From assembly GCF_900101785.1 (NCBI RefSeq), contig NZ_LT629688.1, forward strand, positions 2,790,001 to 2,854,000: a stretch of DNA of 64,000 nt, written 5' to 3'. Below the pieces are notes generated by a model. That model saw only the letters and a program-made list of their open reading frames with translations, was not told where the DNA came from and made no database searches. Position numbers and translations under genes: made by a program. Shown here in pieces: positions 9,678-18,305 of the stretch (the first letter of the stretch is position 1; each line of letters begins with the position of its first letter). This DNA comes from Auraticoccus monumenti. GTDB lineage: Bacteria; Actinomycetota; Actinomycetes; Propionibacteriales; Propionibacteriaceae.

Positions 9678-10958
9678 TCAGCTCCGGATCCGGGTCGTCT
9701 TGGTCGAGGCGGTGTCCAGGGCCATCTCGTCGGCCCGGTCCACCTCTCGCTTGAGCCGCACCGTGCCGGTGCCCTCGTCCTCCACCTCGACCACCTTGCG
9801 GAGCCGCGTGGTGGCCTCCTCGTTGCCGGTGGCCGCCGCCAGCTGGACCGCCCGGCCCAGCCGCAGGGTGGCGGTGCCCTCGTCCCCGACCGCCTTGGCC
9901 GCCAGCCCCTCCTGGATGGCCTCGGCCAGCTCGGTCTGCCCGGTGTAGTGGGCGACCTCGGGGTTGATCCGGGTGGTCAGGAGCTCGTCGGCCGACCACT
10001 GCGCCTTGACCAGCGCCTGGGCCTGCACCTCGTCGCGGACCACCACCTGGACCCGGGCGGCGAGCTGCTCCTGGCCCAGCGCGCGGGCGGCCAGCCGGAC
10101 CGCGACGTGGTAGTCGCGTGACTCGTCGGCCCAGGAGCCGGTGGGGAAGTCTCGGGTCAGGTCGTTGACCGGGGTGCCGCGCCCGGTGAGCTCCTCCACG
10201 GTGGGGGCGACCTGGCGGACGAAGAGCACCTGGGAGCCCTGCGGCGCCCAGACCCGGAGCCGGGCCTCGGCCACGCCGCGGGCCATCGAGGCCTGCATCA
10301 GCTCGGCGAAGACGGCCGCCATCTGGTTGGGGTGGGGGATGATGTCGACGGTGCCGAGCAGCGCCTGGGCGATCTTGCGGACCTCGCTGACCTTCCAGGC
10401 CACCCCGACCCCGCGGCAGTCGCACTGGAACACCCCGGTGGCCCGCTGGATCGCGGCGTCGAGCTGGACCTCGGACTCGTTGTGGTTCTCGCCGTCGGTG
10501 AGCAGGACGGCGTGCTTCTGCGCCAGCCCGGGCACCGAGCCGAACAGGTCGCGGGTCAGCAGCAGCCAGCTGCCGATGGCGGTGCCGCCGTCGGGGCGGA
10601 AGGAGGCGATCGCGCGGCCGGCCATCGCCCGGGTCTGGGCGTTCATCCGCACCATGCCCGGACCGCTCTGCACCGTCGGGTAGGCCAGGTAGGCGCGGTG
10701 GTTGCCGGCCACCACCGCGAACCAGGTGCCGTCGACGATCTGGCCCAGGGCCACGGTGGCGGCCTGCTTGGCCGCCTCCATTCCCGCGTGGCCCATCGAG
10801 CCGGAGGTGTCGACGATGATGATCTCCCCGGCGTCGCCCTGACCGCCCTGGCCGGCCACACCGGCCTCGGTGCAGGCGACGGTCACGATGGCGTGCACGT
10901 CGGTGCCCCCGTCGGGCAGGAACTCGTTCTGGTAGACGTCGGCGCTGAACCGGGCCAT
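9678..10958 (-). CDS. von Willebrand factor A (vWA) domain protein, TerY-like context
   Basis: A 426-residue protein with a vWA domain from about residue 20 to 215. The metal-ion-dependent adhesion motif is intact (IIIVDTSGSMG, D50-x-S52-x-S54), with the later conserved Thr in RPDGGTAIGSWL and Asp in VLLTDGENHNE. The second half is a beta-rich region of unknown fold ending in a helical tail. ATG 10958 has GAGGAG upstream. Together with the PP2C gene 25 nt before it and the PknG gene further up, it gives the vWA-phosphatase-kinase combination known from TerY-associated systems. It would act in the cytoplasm as a scaffold; the ligand is unknown. Confidence 0.88.
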   Translation of the reverse strand: MARFSADVYQNEFLPDGGTDVHAIVTVACTEAGVAGQGGQGDAGEIIIVDTSGSMGHAGMEAAKQAATVALGQIVDGTWFAVVAGNHRAYLAYPTVQSGPGMVRMNAQTRAMAGRAIASFRPDGGTAIGSWLLLTRDLFGSVPGLAQKHAVLLTDGENHNESEVQLDAAIQRATGVFQCDCRGVGVAWKVSEVRKIAQALLGTVDIIPHPNQMAAVFAELMQASMARGVAEARLRVWAPQGSQVLFVRQVAPTVEELTGRGTPVNDLTRDFPTGSWADESRDYHVAVRLAARALGQEQLAARVQVVVRDEVQAQALVKAQWSADELLTTRINPEVAHYTGQTELAEAIQEGLAAKAVGDEGTATLRLGRAVQLAAATGNEEATTRLRKVVEVEDEGTGTVRLKREVDRADEMALDTASTKTTRIRS

Positions 10959-10983
10959 GGTGCTCCTCGGGGGTCGTCGGGTG

Positions 10984-12189
10984 TCAGTATGCCGCAGGGC
11001 CGGGGTGACCGGCGGACAGGTTGCGGGTGGGCTGGTCGGCCTCCAGCGGGTGCTCCGGGTCGGGCTGCTCGTCCTGCCCGGCCAGGGCCACCGAGGGGTC
11101 CGGGCGGCGCGGCGGGCCGATCCGGGCCAGGGCGGCGGTGATGTTGTCCCGGCCGCCCTGCTCGTTGGCCCAGTCCACCAGCGACCCGGCCAGCGGGGTC
11201 GGCTCGACCAGCCCGGCGGCGGCCCGGTCGGCCACCAGCTGCTGCAGCCGCGCGGGCTCGGAGGCGTAGTTCCAGAGCCCGTCGGAGCAGACCAGCACCC
11301 AGCCGGGACGGTCCAGGGCCACCGTCCCGGTGCGGGCCTCGGTGTCGGGGGAGTCCTGCCCCAGCCAGCGGGTGATGGCGTGGGCGCCGGGTCCGGTCTC
11401 GGCCTGCTCCCGCTCCACCCCGGCCGCCATCCGCATGGCGGCCACCGAGTCGTCCTCGCCGAGCTGGACGGCCTCGCCGACGTCGGGCAGCCAGTAGGCC
11501 CGGGAGTCCCCGACCAGCCCCCACACGCACAGGTCGCCGTCCACCACGGCGGCGGCGAAGGTGCAGGAGGGGGCGTTGTCGGTGCCGGGGTCGTGACCGG
11601 CGACCACGGCCCGGTTGGCGGCGTGGGCGGCGTCGACCAGGGTGGCGGCCAGCGCGCTGCCCCGGCTCTCCGGGGTGCCCAGACCGGTCGGCCGGTGCCG
11701 GACCAGGACCTCGCGGGCGGCGGTCACCGCAGACATCGAGGCCACGTCGGAGTCGGGGGCGGTGGAGACGCCGTCGCAGACCACCAGCACCGCCCGCTGA
11801 CCGGGCGCGGGGTCGGAGTCCAGCGCCATCGCGTCCTCGTTGCGGTGGTGGCGCCGACCCCGGTCGCAGACCCCGCCGACCCAGGAGGAGGGGGTCTGCT
11901 CGAAGTGGTCGCGCTCCCGCGGGGCCTTCGCGCCGCAGGTCTGGCAGTACCCGTCGGGGCCGACGACGCCGCCGCACTCGGTGCAGGGCCGGGCCTGCAC
12001 CGACGGGGCGGTGGCGGCGGTCGCCGGGCCAGGGGCCCGGACCGAGCGGCTGAGCTCGATCGGAGCCTCGGTGCCGGCGTCCCGGGGTGCCGCCTCGGTC
12101 GGGGTCAGGTCACCGCCGCAGGCCTCGCAGAAGCTGTCGGAGGGGGTGACCTCGGCGCCGCAGTGCGGGCAGCGGGTGGACGTCGTCAT
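10984..12189 (-). CDS. PP2C-type serine/threonine phosphatase with zinc ribbons
   Basis: A 401-residue protein. Two N-terminal Cys4 clusters (CPHCG...CEACG and CTECGG...CQTCG) precede a PP2C domain beginning near residue 120 with GGVCDRGRRHHRNEDA. The metal-binding Asp residues are seen in RNEDAMAL, VVCDGVSTAPDSD and WVLVCSDGLWNYA, followed by GGRDNITAAL. It should remove phosphate from Ser/Thr substrates of the neighbouring kinase. ATG 12189 overlaps the pknG stop in an ATGA, so translation is probably coupled; the upstream in-frame GTG would start inside pknG. It has no membrane segment, unlike the PstP-type phosphatases of actinobacteria. Confidence 0.93.
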   Translation of the reverse strand: MTTSTRCPHCGAEVTPSDSFCEACGGDLTPTEAAPRDAGTEAPIELSRSVRAPGPATAATAPSVQARPCTECGGVVGPDGYCQTCGAKAPRERDHFEQTPSSWVGGVCDRGRRHHRNEDAMALDSDPAPGQRAVLVVCDGVSTAPDSDVASMSAVTAAREVLVRHRPTGLGTPESRGSALAATLVDAAHAANRAVVAGHDPGTDNAPSCTFAAAVVDGDLCVWGLVGDSRAYWLPDVGEAVQLGEDDSVAAMRMAAGVEREQAETGPGAHAITRWLGQDSPDTEARTGTVALDRPGWVLVCSDGLWNYASEPARLQQLVADRAAAGLVEPTPLAGSLVDWANEQGGRDNITAALARIGPPRRPDPSVALAGQDEQPDPEHPLEADQPTRNLSAGHPGPAAY

Positions 12190-14702
12190 GTTCGGGACCA
12201 CTTCCTGACGTGGTTGGCGGTGTCGACCAGCCGGGTCCGCTCGTCGCGGTCGGAGGTGCGGCGGGCCATCCGGCGGTAGGTGCTCTCCAGCCCGTCGCGC
12301 AGGCCGTCCTCGGTGGAGCGCCAGGCCCCGAGGGTGGTGGGCGGCAGGTCGGGCCGGCGCTGCCTGGCCAGCAGGGCGGCGTCCAGGATGTCGACGGTGA
12401 GCCGGTCGCGCTCGGCGTCCCCGAGCCGGGCCGCCTCGATGCTGCGCAGCGCCTCGGCGTAGTCCTCCATGCTGCCGCCGAGGACGATCAGGTGCTGGGC
12501 CCTCAGCCGGCGGGAGTCGGCGTAGCCGCGGCTGGTGGCCGGCACCAGGTCCAGCGCCTCCAGGGAGCCCGCCAGGTCACCGGCCCGGGCCCGGATCCGG
12601 GCCAGGCCGAAGGCGGCGGGGGAGACGTAGTTGGCGTCGGTGCTGGCGCAGCGGCGGTACAGCGACTCGGCGAGGTCGGAGTCGCTGCCCTGCTCGCAGG
12701 CCAGGGCCAGGGCCAGCTTGGGTGCCAGCTCACCGGGGACCTGGCCGTAGACGGCGTTGAAGGAGGCCGAGGCGGCGGCGTGGTCGCCGGACTGGATGGC
12801 GCCGAGACCGGCCATCCAGACCGCCCGCCACTCCCAGGGGTCGACGGCCAGCAGCTCACCGACGTAGCTCTGCAGCAGCGCCCGGTCCCCGATCTCCAGG
12901 GCGCAGCGGCACAGGGCCAGCAGCACCTCCGCCGAGCGGCCCGGGGCGTCGCGCTCGAGCACGGTCAGCCGCTCGCGGGGGTCCGGGACGCTGGTGGACT
13001 GCAGCCAGGTGTGCTGGGGGTCGGTGCTGTCGGCGCGCAGCTGCGGCAGGTCGGCCCAGCCCAGGGTGTCGGCGCTGGCCGCCGGGGACTCGAACAGCAC
13101 CGACGCGGCCGAGGTCAGCGCGGTGCCGGTGGTGCGGGCGGCGACCTCCTCGCGCAGCAGCCCCAGCAGCTGGACCCGCAGCTCGTCGGCGGAGGCGAAG
13201 CGGTCGGCCGGGTCCGGGGCGCAGCAGCGCGACAGCAGCCGGAACAGCGAGTCGTGCTCCTGGAACAGCTCGGTCTCCGCCACCGGGGGGAGGCTGAACT
13301 GGTAGGTGGTCTGGTAGCCGCGGAACTCCGCGCCGAGCACCATCAGCGTCCGGCCGACGGTGTAGATGTCGGAGGCCACGGTGGTGCCCTGGCTGGCCAC
13401 CTCCGGGGCCTGGTAGCCGATGGTGCCGAAGATCGCCGAGTCCTGGTCGTCGACCCGGCGGACGCCGCCGAGGTCGATCAGCTTGAGGGCGTCACCGACC
13501 TGGACCACGTTGTCGGGCTTGAAGTCGCAGTAGACCAGCCCCATGTCGTGCAGGTACTGGAAGGCGGGCAGCACCTCCAGCACGTAGGCGATCGCCTGGT
13601 CCGGGGGCAGCGGGTCGTAGACCCCGCCGGCGGTGCGCATCCGCTCCTTGAGCAGGTCCTTGAGGGAGCGTCCGCCGACGTACTCCATCACGATGTAGCC
13701 GGCGCCCTCGTGGGTGACGAAGTTGTAGATCTCGACGATCAGTGGGTGCTCGACCTGGGCCAGGAACTGCGACTCGGAGATGGCCGCGGCCAGGGCGTCG
13801 GCGTCACCGGAGTTGAGCAGGCCCTTGAGCACCACCCAGCGGTCGGACACGTTCTTGTCCCGGGCCAGGTAGATCCAGCCCATGCCGCCGTGGGCCAGGC
13901 AGCCCGCCACCTGGTACTGCCCGGCGACCAGGTCCCCGGCCACCAGCTTGGGGGTGAAGGAGTAGGGGCTGCGGCACTGCGGGCAGAAGCCCTCCGCGCG
14001 GCCCGGTCGCCCCTCGCGCGAGCGACCGACCGGGGCCCCGCAGCTGGGGCAGTTCCGCCGCCGCTCCGGCACCGACGGGTCGACCATCACCGCGGCGGCG
14101 GCGTCGACCACCGGGGCCGGGGGCACCCGGGTCAGCCCGGCACCGATCCGGGCGTGGCGCAGCCGGGCCGAGCCGGTGGTGCGCCGGGTGGCCTGGCTGC
14201 CGGAGGTGCGGGCGCGGGCCGAGCCGAGCTGGATGGAGTCCAGCCGGGACGAGCCCCGGGTCACGGTCGAGCCGACACCGCCGGTGTCCAGCGGGGTGGC
14301 CGCGCTCGGGGCCGAGGCGGTGGGGCCGGGCGCACCGGTGTGGGCGCGGCGGGCGGCGGAGGGGGAGGAGCTCGGGGCCGGGGCGCCGGCCGCGGAGGGC
14401 GCGGCGGTCGCCGGGCCCTGGGCGGGCGTCACCGGGGCGGAGGTCGCGGGGCCGGGGGCCGGGCTGCCGCAGACGTCGCACCAGCCGTCGACCAGGGTGC
14501 CCTGGCAGCCGGGCTGGGCGCACGGGCGCGGGCCGCCGGAGGTCGGCCCCGCACTGGTGGGCGCGGCACCGGCGGGCGGCTGGGCCGCGTCCGGGGCGGA
14601 CTGGGCGGCGTCCGTGGCCGACCGGGGACCGGGGCTGCCGCAGACGTCGCACCAGCCGTCGACCACGCTCCCGGAGCACCCGGGCTGGCTGCACCTGATC
14701 AC
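12186..14702 (-). CDS. pknG: PknG-type serine/threonine protein kinase
   Basis: An 838-residue soluble kinase with PknG architecture. Residues 218-243 carry the rubredoxin-like CPSC...CPQC pair. The kinase domain (about 258-515) has the ATP lysine K293 in VVLKGLLNSGD, the catalytic loop YCDFKPDN (D393) and DLGG (D410), with DIYTVGRTL beyond. A TPR-like helical C-terminus follows from about 560. In mycobacteria PknG signals amino-acid status to GarA/OdhI and so controls 2-oxoglutarate use. Unusual here are two extra N-terminal C-x4-C-x8-C-x2-C clusters (C4-C21 and C61-C78), near-identical to each other, joined by a long Ala/Pro/Ser linker that also holds many Thr/Ser. GTG 14702 overlaps the preceding stop (GTGA). 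It is probably regulated through GlnH/GlnX encoded upstream. Confidence 0.95.
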   Translation of the reverse strand: MIRCSQPGCSGSVVDGWCDVCGSPGPRSATDAAQSAPDAAQPPAGAAPTSAGPTSGGPRPCAQPGCQGTLVDGWCDVCGSPAPGPATSAPVTPAQGPATAAPSAAGAPAPSSSPSAARRAHTGAPGPTASAPSAATPLDTGGVGSTVTRGSSRLDSIQLGSARARTSGSQATRRTTGSARLRHARIGAGLTRVPPAPVVDAAAAVMVDPSVPERRRNCPSCGAPVGRSREGRPGRAEGFCPQCRSPYSFTPKLVAGDLVAGQYQVAGCLAHGGMGWIYLARDKNVSDRWVVLKGLLNSGDADALAAAISESQFLAQVEHPLIVEIYNFVTHEGAGYIVMEYVGGRSLKDLLKERMRTAGGVYDPLPPDQAIAYVLEVLPAFQYLHDMGLVYCDFKPDNVVQVGDALKLIDLGGVRRVDDQDSAIFGTIGYQAPEVASQGTTVASDIYTVGRTLMVLGAEFRGYQTTYQFSLPPVAETELFQEHDSLFRLLSRCCAPDPADRFASADELRVQLLGLLREEVAARTTGTALTSAASVLFESPAASADTLGWADLPQLRADSTDPQHTWLQSTSVPDPRERLTVLERDAPGRSAEVLLALCRCALEIGDRALLQSYVGELLAVDPWEWRAVWMAGLGAIQSGDHAAASASFNAVYGQVPGELAPKLALALACEQGSDSDLAESLYRRCASTDANYVSPAAFGLARIRARAGDLAGSLEALDLVPATSRGYADSRRLRAQHLIVLGGSMEDYAEALRSIEAARLGDAERDRLTVDILDAALLARQRRPDLPPTTLGAWRSTEDGLRDGLESTYRRMARRTSDRDERTRLVDTANHVRKWSRT

Positions 14703-15934
14703 GAGACCTCCTGGGGGGTGGCGGGGGTGTCGGGGAGCGTGCCCCGGGGGACGTCGCGGGCATCGGGCCGCGGGGGCACGACCGTACCGGTACCGCCGCG
14801 CTCACCGGCCCACCCCAGCGCGTCGCGGTAGGTGGCGACCAGGGCGTCGGCGATCCGCACCGGGCAGGGACGCTGCTCCAGCACCGCCAGCAGGGCGTCC
14901 TCGACCGCGCGCAGCACGGGGTGGTCGGCCACCCCGAGGGCCCGGGCCTTGGCCACGTAGCCGCCGAGACCGCCGGTGACGGCGTCGAGCTCGGCCAGGG
15001 CGCCGCTGTAGGCGTGCTGGACCACCTGCATCGCCCGGCTGACCTGCTCCAGCCGGGCCAGGTAGGCCTGCACCTCCGCGGTGGTCTGCGGCACCGGACC
15101 CAGCGCCTCCACCTCCGGCACCGCGTAGCGGGGTGCCGGGGTGACCTGCTCCACGCAGCGACGGACCAGGCTGGTCAGGGCCTGCCCCCGCCCGTCCAGG
15201 TCGGCCCGCAGCTCGGTGGCCCGCTCGACCAGCCCACGGGCCTCGCGGCGGGTGGCCCCGGCGACGATCAGGTCCCGCTCGGTGGTGGCGGCGTCGTGCT
15301 CCAGCGGCCCGAGCAGCCCGCCGACGTCGCCGCCGCGCTGGGCCTTCGCCGCGACCGCCTCGACCCGGGACACCAGCGCGGACAGCCGCTGCTCCGCGGC
15401 CGGCCGCAGCGCCGCGGGCTCGAGGGCGACCTGGTCGCGGACCCGCTCGCAGGTGGCCCGCAGGGTGGCGATCCGGACGGTCTGGCGGTCCAGGGCCGGG
15501 TCCAGGGCCAGCCTGCTGCGCAGCTGGGCGGCGAGGGCGTCGGACAGCCGACAGGCCTCGGGCAGCGAGACGCTCAGCGCGGAGGCGTCGGGGCCGCGGG
15601 AGGCCAGCACGGAGGGGTCCAGGGTGGCGTCCAGACGTCCCCACACCAGCGCGGAGAGGCGCTGGCGCTCGGTCAGCCCGACCCGGCCGGAGTCCCAGGT
15701 GGCCAGCAGCAGCTCGTGGCGGTCCGAGACGGCCTGCCACAGCGCGAGGGAGAGGGTGACGTCGGTGGTCAGCTGGTCGCGCAGGGTGGAGCGCAGCACC
15801 GCGTCGTCGAGCTCGTCCAGCTCGCGGCGCCGGTCGGTCAGCCACTCACCCAGCAGCTCGAGGTAGACCAGCAGCTCGCGCGGCTCGGCGGCCTCCCCCA
15901 GCCGGGCGGGGGCGGCCGGGGCGGTGGCCGTCAT
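14699..15934 (-). CDS. Helical protein of unknown function between glnH and pknG
   Basis: A 411-residue protein that I do not recognise. It is almost wholly alpha-helical in appearance, rich in Ala, Leu, Arg and Glu, with long heptad-like stretches (for example around ELRADLDGRGQALTSLVRRC) and no obvious signal peptide, membrane segment or catalytic motif. A Pro-rich tail ends it. ATG 15934 overlaps the glnH stop (ATGA), and its own stop overlaps the pknG start (GTGA), so it is translationally locked between the two. This position suggests an adaptor between the sensor and the kinase. A longer frame to 16417 only overlaps glnH and lacks support. Confidence 0.8.
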   Translation of the reverse strand: MTATAPAAPARLGEAAEPRELLVYLELLGEWLTDRRRELDELDDAVLRSTLRDQLTTDVTLSLALWQAVSDRHELLLATWDSGRVGLTERQRLSALVWGRLDATLDPSVLASRGPDASALSVSLPEACRLSDALAAQLRSRLALDPALDRQTVRIATLRATCERVRDQVALEPAALRPAAEQRLSALVSRVEAVAAKAQRGGDVGGLLGPLEHDAATTERDLIVAGATRREARGLVERATELRADLDGRGQALTSLVRRCVEQVTPAPRYAVPEVEALGPVPQTTAEVQAYLARLEQVSRAMQVVQHAYSGALAELDAVTGGLGGYVAKARALGVADHPVLRAVEDALLAVLEQRPCPVRIADALVATYRDALGWAGERGGTGTVVPPRPDARDVPRGTLPDTPATPQEVS

Positions 15935-16929
15935 CGTCCGTAGACCTGCCGGGGCGGCTCCGGGGCCGGCCCCAGCGAGCGGCGCAGCCACCGGTCGTAG
16001 CTGGCCTCCCACTCGCCGTCGGCGATCCGGTCGGCCAGCACCCGGTTGGCGAAGGCGACCAGGTCGGTCTGCTCGGCGTTGAACCCGATCCCGTACGGCT
16101 CGGCCGACAGCGGCTCCATCTCCAGCACCCGGGCGTAGGGGTCCTGGACCACCAGCCCGGCGAGCACGGTGTCGTCGCCGGTGATCGCGTCGACCTGCCC
16201 GCCCTGGAAGAGGATCAGGCAGCCGGTGTGGTTGGCCGCGCCCACGGCCTCGGCCTCGGGGAGCTCGCGGCGCAGCAGCTCGATGCTGGAGGTGCTCTCC
16301 GGCGCGCAGACCCGGCGTCCGGCCAGGTCGGCCACCGTGTCGATGCTGGAGCCCCTGCGCACCAGCACCTTCTGCCCGGAGCGGTAGTACTCCGCGGAGA
16401 AGGCGATGTCCTGCCACCGCTGGCAGTTGATGGTCATGTTCCGGGCCACCATGTCGACCTCGCCCTCCTGCAGCAGCTCGATCCGTTGCTGGGCGGTGAT
16501 GACGCGCAGCTCGTAGGCGTCCTCGTCGCCGAGGATCGCCTCGGCCATGGCCTTGACCAGGTCGATGTCGTAGCCCTCGATCTGACCGGTGGCGGGGTTG
16601 CGCGACCCCATCAGGTAGGTGTCGGCCGACACCCCGGCGACCACCCGGCCGCGCTCGGCGATCCGGGCCATCGTCGAGCCGGACGGCATGTCACCGGGTC
16701 GGGGGTTCTCCCGCGGCGGGTCGTAGCTGCGCAGCGGGTCGGGGTCCTCGCAGGGGGCCGGGGTGCTGGTGGACCCACCGCCGCCCGGGCTGGTGGGAGG
16801 AGCCGGCGGGTCCGGCACCACGGTGGCGTCGTAGCCGGGGGCGCAGGCCGCCAGCAGGACGAGCAGGGCGGCGACCAGCAGCCCCGCGGGCCGGGTCGGC
16901 GGACGCGCGGCCCGGTGGTGGGTGGCCAT
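15931..16929 (-). CDS. glnH: GlnH-type amino-acid-binding lipoprotein
   Basis: A 332-residue extracytoplasmic solute-binding protein of the polar amino acid (SBP_bac_3) family. The N-terminus has a basic start, a hydrophobic core and a lipobox LAAC with Cys29, so it should be lipid-anchored outside the membrane. The binding domain contains IEGYDIDLVKAMAEA, QQRIELLQEGEVDMVARNMT and AFSAEYYRSGQ, typical of this fold. In mycobacteria GlnH binds Asp/Glu/Gln and acts through GlnX on PknG rather than with an ABC permease. No permease or ATPase gene of a transporter accompanies it here, which agrees with a sensory role. Its ATG shares one base with the glnX stop (TGATG). Confidence 0.93.
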   Translation of the reverse strand: MATHHRAARPPTRPAGLLVAALLVLLAACAPGYDATVVPDPPAPPTSPGGGGSTSTPAPCEDPDPLRSYDPPRENPRPGDMPSGSTMARIAERGRVVAGVSADTYLMGSRNPATGQIEGYDIDLVKAMAEAILGDEDAYELRVITAQQRIELLQEGEVDMVARNMTINCQRWQDIAFSAEYYRSGQKVLVRRGSSIDTVADLAGRRVCAPESTSSIELLRRELPEAEAVGAANHTGCLILFQGGQVDAITGDDTVLAGLVVQDPYARVLEMEPLSAEPYGIGFNAEQTDLVAFANRVLADRIADGEWEASYDRWLRRSLGPAPEPPRQVYGR

Positions 16930-18305
16930 CACTCGTACTCCCGTCGTCGGGTCTGCAGGCCCTGCAGGGCCGCACCGGTGCCCACCAGGGTGGCCAGCGC
17001 GACTCCGCCGGCGACCACCCACAGGACGACCCGCTGGTCCGACAGCGCCCCGTCGGCGGCGACCACGTCGGCGTCCAGCACCGGGGCGAGCGCGTCCTGG
17101 AAGGCGGTGGAGGTGGTGTTGGAGCGTCCGTCGCCGTCGCGGGTGGCCGAGGCGACCGCGTCGTCCCAGCGGCCGCCGTCGTCGAGCTCGCGGATCTTCT
17201 GGTGGGCGGTGACGTGGGCCTGCCAGGAGGTGAGCAGGTCGTCCTCGCCGGCCGCCTGCAGGGCCCCGACCACGGTGTCGGACTGCTGCACCCAGGACTG
17301 CTCGTAGGCGTCACCGGAGCCCCGGGAGATGAGCGTCAGGCTCTCCAGGGCCTTGGCGTCGTAGCCGGCGGTGCGTGCGGCGGAGAGCTGGCGGATGCCG
17401 TTCAGGGCGCCTCCCTCCAGGTCGTCGACGGTCCGGGCCAGGGAGGCCAGGACGCCGACCGAGGCCAGCAGCCCGAGCAGCACCATCGCGGCGGCCACGG
17501 CCAGGCCCACGTTGACCGTGCGCCGGAACCGCAGGGCGACCACGCGCAGCGTCCAGCCCAGCACGGCGAGGGCGAGCACCCCGACCACGACCACCACGAC
17601 CAGCGAGCCGCTGCCGGTCTCCCGGGCGATCCGCTGGGTGTTGGCCTCGGCCATGGCGTCCAGGGCCGGCACCGCGCGCTCGCGCAGCTGGGCGCTGGCC
17701 TGGTTCAGGTAGGAGGCGCCGACCGGGTAGCCCTGACGGTTGTTGGCCCGGGCCTGGGCCATCGAGGTGGAGTAGAGCACCAGCTCGCTGTTGACCACCC
17801 GCAGCGCCTCGGCGTCGGCGGGCTGGGCCTCGCTGGCCTGCACCAGCAGCCCGGCGGCGTCGTCGACGGCGTCGTCGTAGGCGCTGCGGGCCTGGGCGCT
17901 CTCGAGCCCGCCGACCAGGAAGGCGTTGGTGGCCAGGGCGTCGGCCCGCAGCAGCTGGGCCTTGATGTTCTGCACCCGGACCAGCTGCTGGGCGTTGTGG
18001 CTGGCCCGGTCCATGGCGCCGGCGCTGCTGACCAGGACGGTGGTGGCGGCGGTGCCGAAGAGGAGCACCGCGGCCGCGCACAGCGCCATCAGGGCCAGCA
18101 GCAGCCGTGGGGTGCTGGTGCCGGAGAGCCGGCTGCCGACGTCCTTGGTCTGCCCGGGACGGGTGATCACCTTGGGTCCGCCGGGGGAGGAGGCGCGGGC
18201 GGGGAAGGCGACCCGCTGCTGCAGGTAGGCCGGGGTCGCCGTCCGGGGGGCGCCGGTGCCGGCCGGAGGGGCCTGCTGCCCGGCGAGACCGGGTTGCTGG
18301 CTCAT
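16929..18305 (-). CDS. glnX: GlnX-type four-helix transmembrane sensor
   Basis: A 458-residue membrane protein with four transmembrane segments near residues 68-93, 234-256, 266-290 and 424-445. The two intervening loops (about 94-233 and 291-423) are helical and would lie outside the membrane. They resemble the four-helix-bundle sensor domains of chemoreceptors, as described for mycobacterial GlnX, the partner of GlnH. The N-terminal 60 residues are a Pro/Gly-rich cytoplasmic tail. ATG 18305 overlaps the stop of the AAA+ gene in ATGA; longer frames only shadow that gene. It probably passes the GlnH ligand state to PknG or the helical adaptor at the cytoplasmic face. Confidence 0.9.
   Translation of the reverse strand: MSQQPGLAGQQAPPAGTGAPRTATPAYLQQRVAFPARASSPGGPKVITRPGQTKDVGSRLSGTSTPRLLLALMALCAAAVLLFGTAATTVLVSSAGAMDRASHNAQQLVRVQNIKAQLLRADALATNAFLVGGLESAQARSAYDDAVDDAAGLLVQASEAQPADAEALRVVNSELVLYSTSMAQARANNRQGYPVGASYLNQASAQLRERAVPALDAMAEANTQRIARETGSGSLVVVVVVGVLALAVLGWTLRVVALRFRRTVNVGLAVAAAMVLLGLLASVGVLASLARTVDDLEGGALNGIRQLSAARTAGYDAKALESLTLISRGSGDAYEQSWVQQSDTVVGALQAAGEDDLLTSWQAHVTAHQKIRELDDGGRWDDAVASATRDGDGRSNTTSTAFQDALAPVLDADVVAADGALSDQRVVLWVVAGGVALATLVGTGAALQGLQTRRREYE

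Noticed and set aside
12210-14831. Plus-strand frame of 873 codons opposite pknG
   Set aside because: It is a shadow of the kinase gene: Gly/Val-rich composition, no domain, no ribosome site. The minus strand encodes a complete PknG.
15931-16929. Glutamine ABC importer
   Set aside because: Only the binding protein is present. The membrane partner is GlnX-like, and there is no ABC permease or ATPase next to it.
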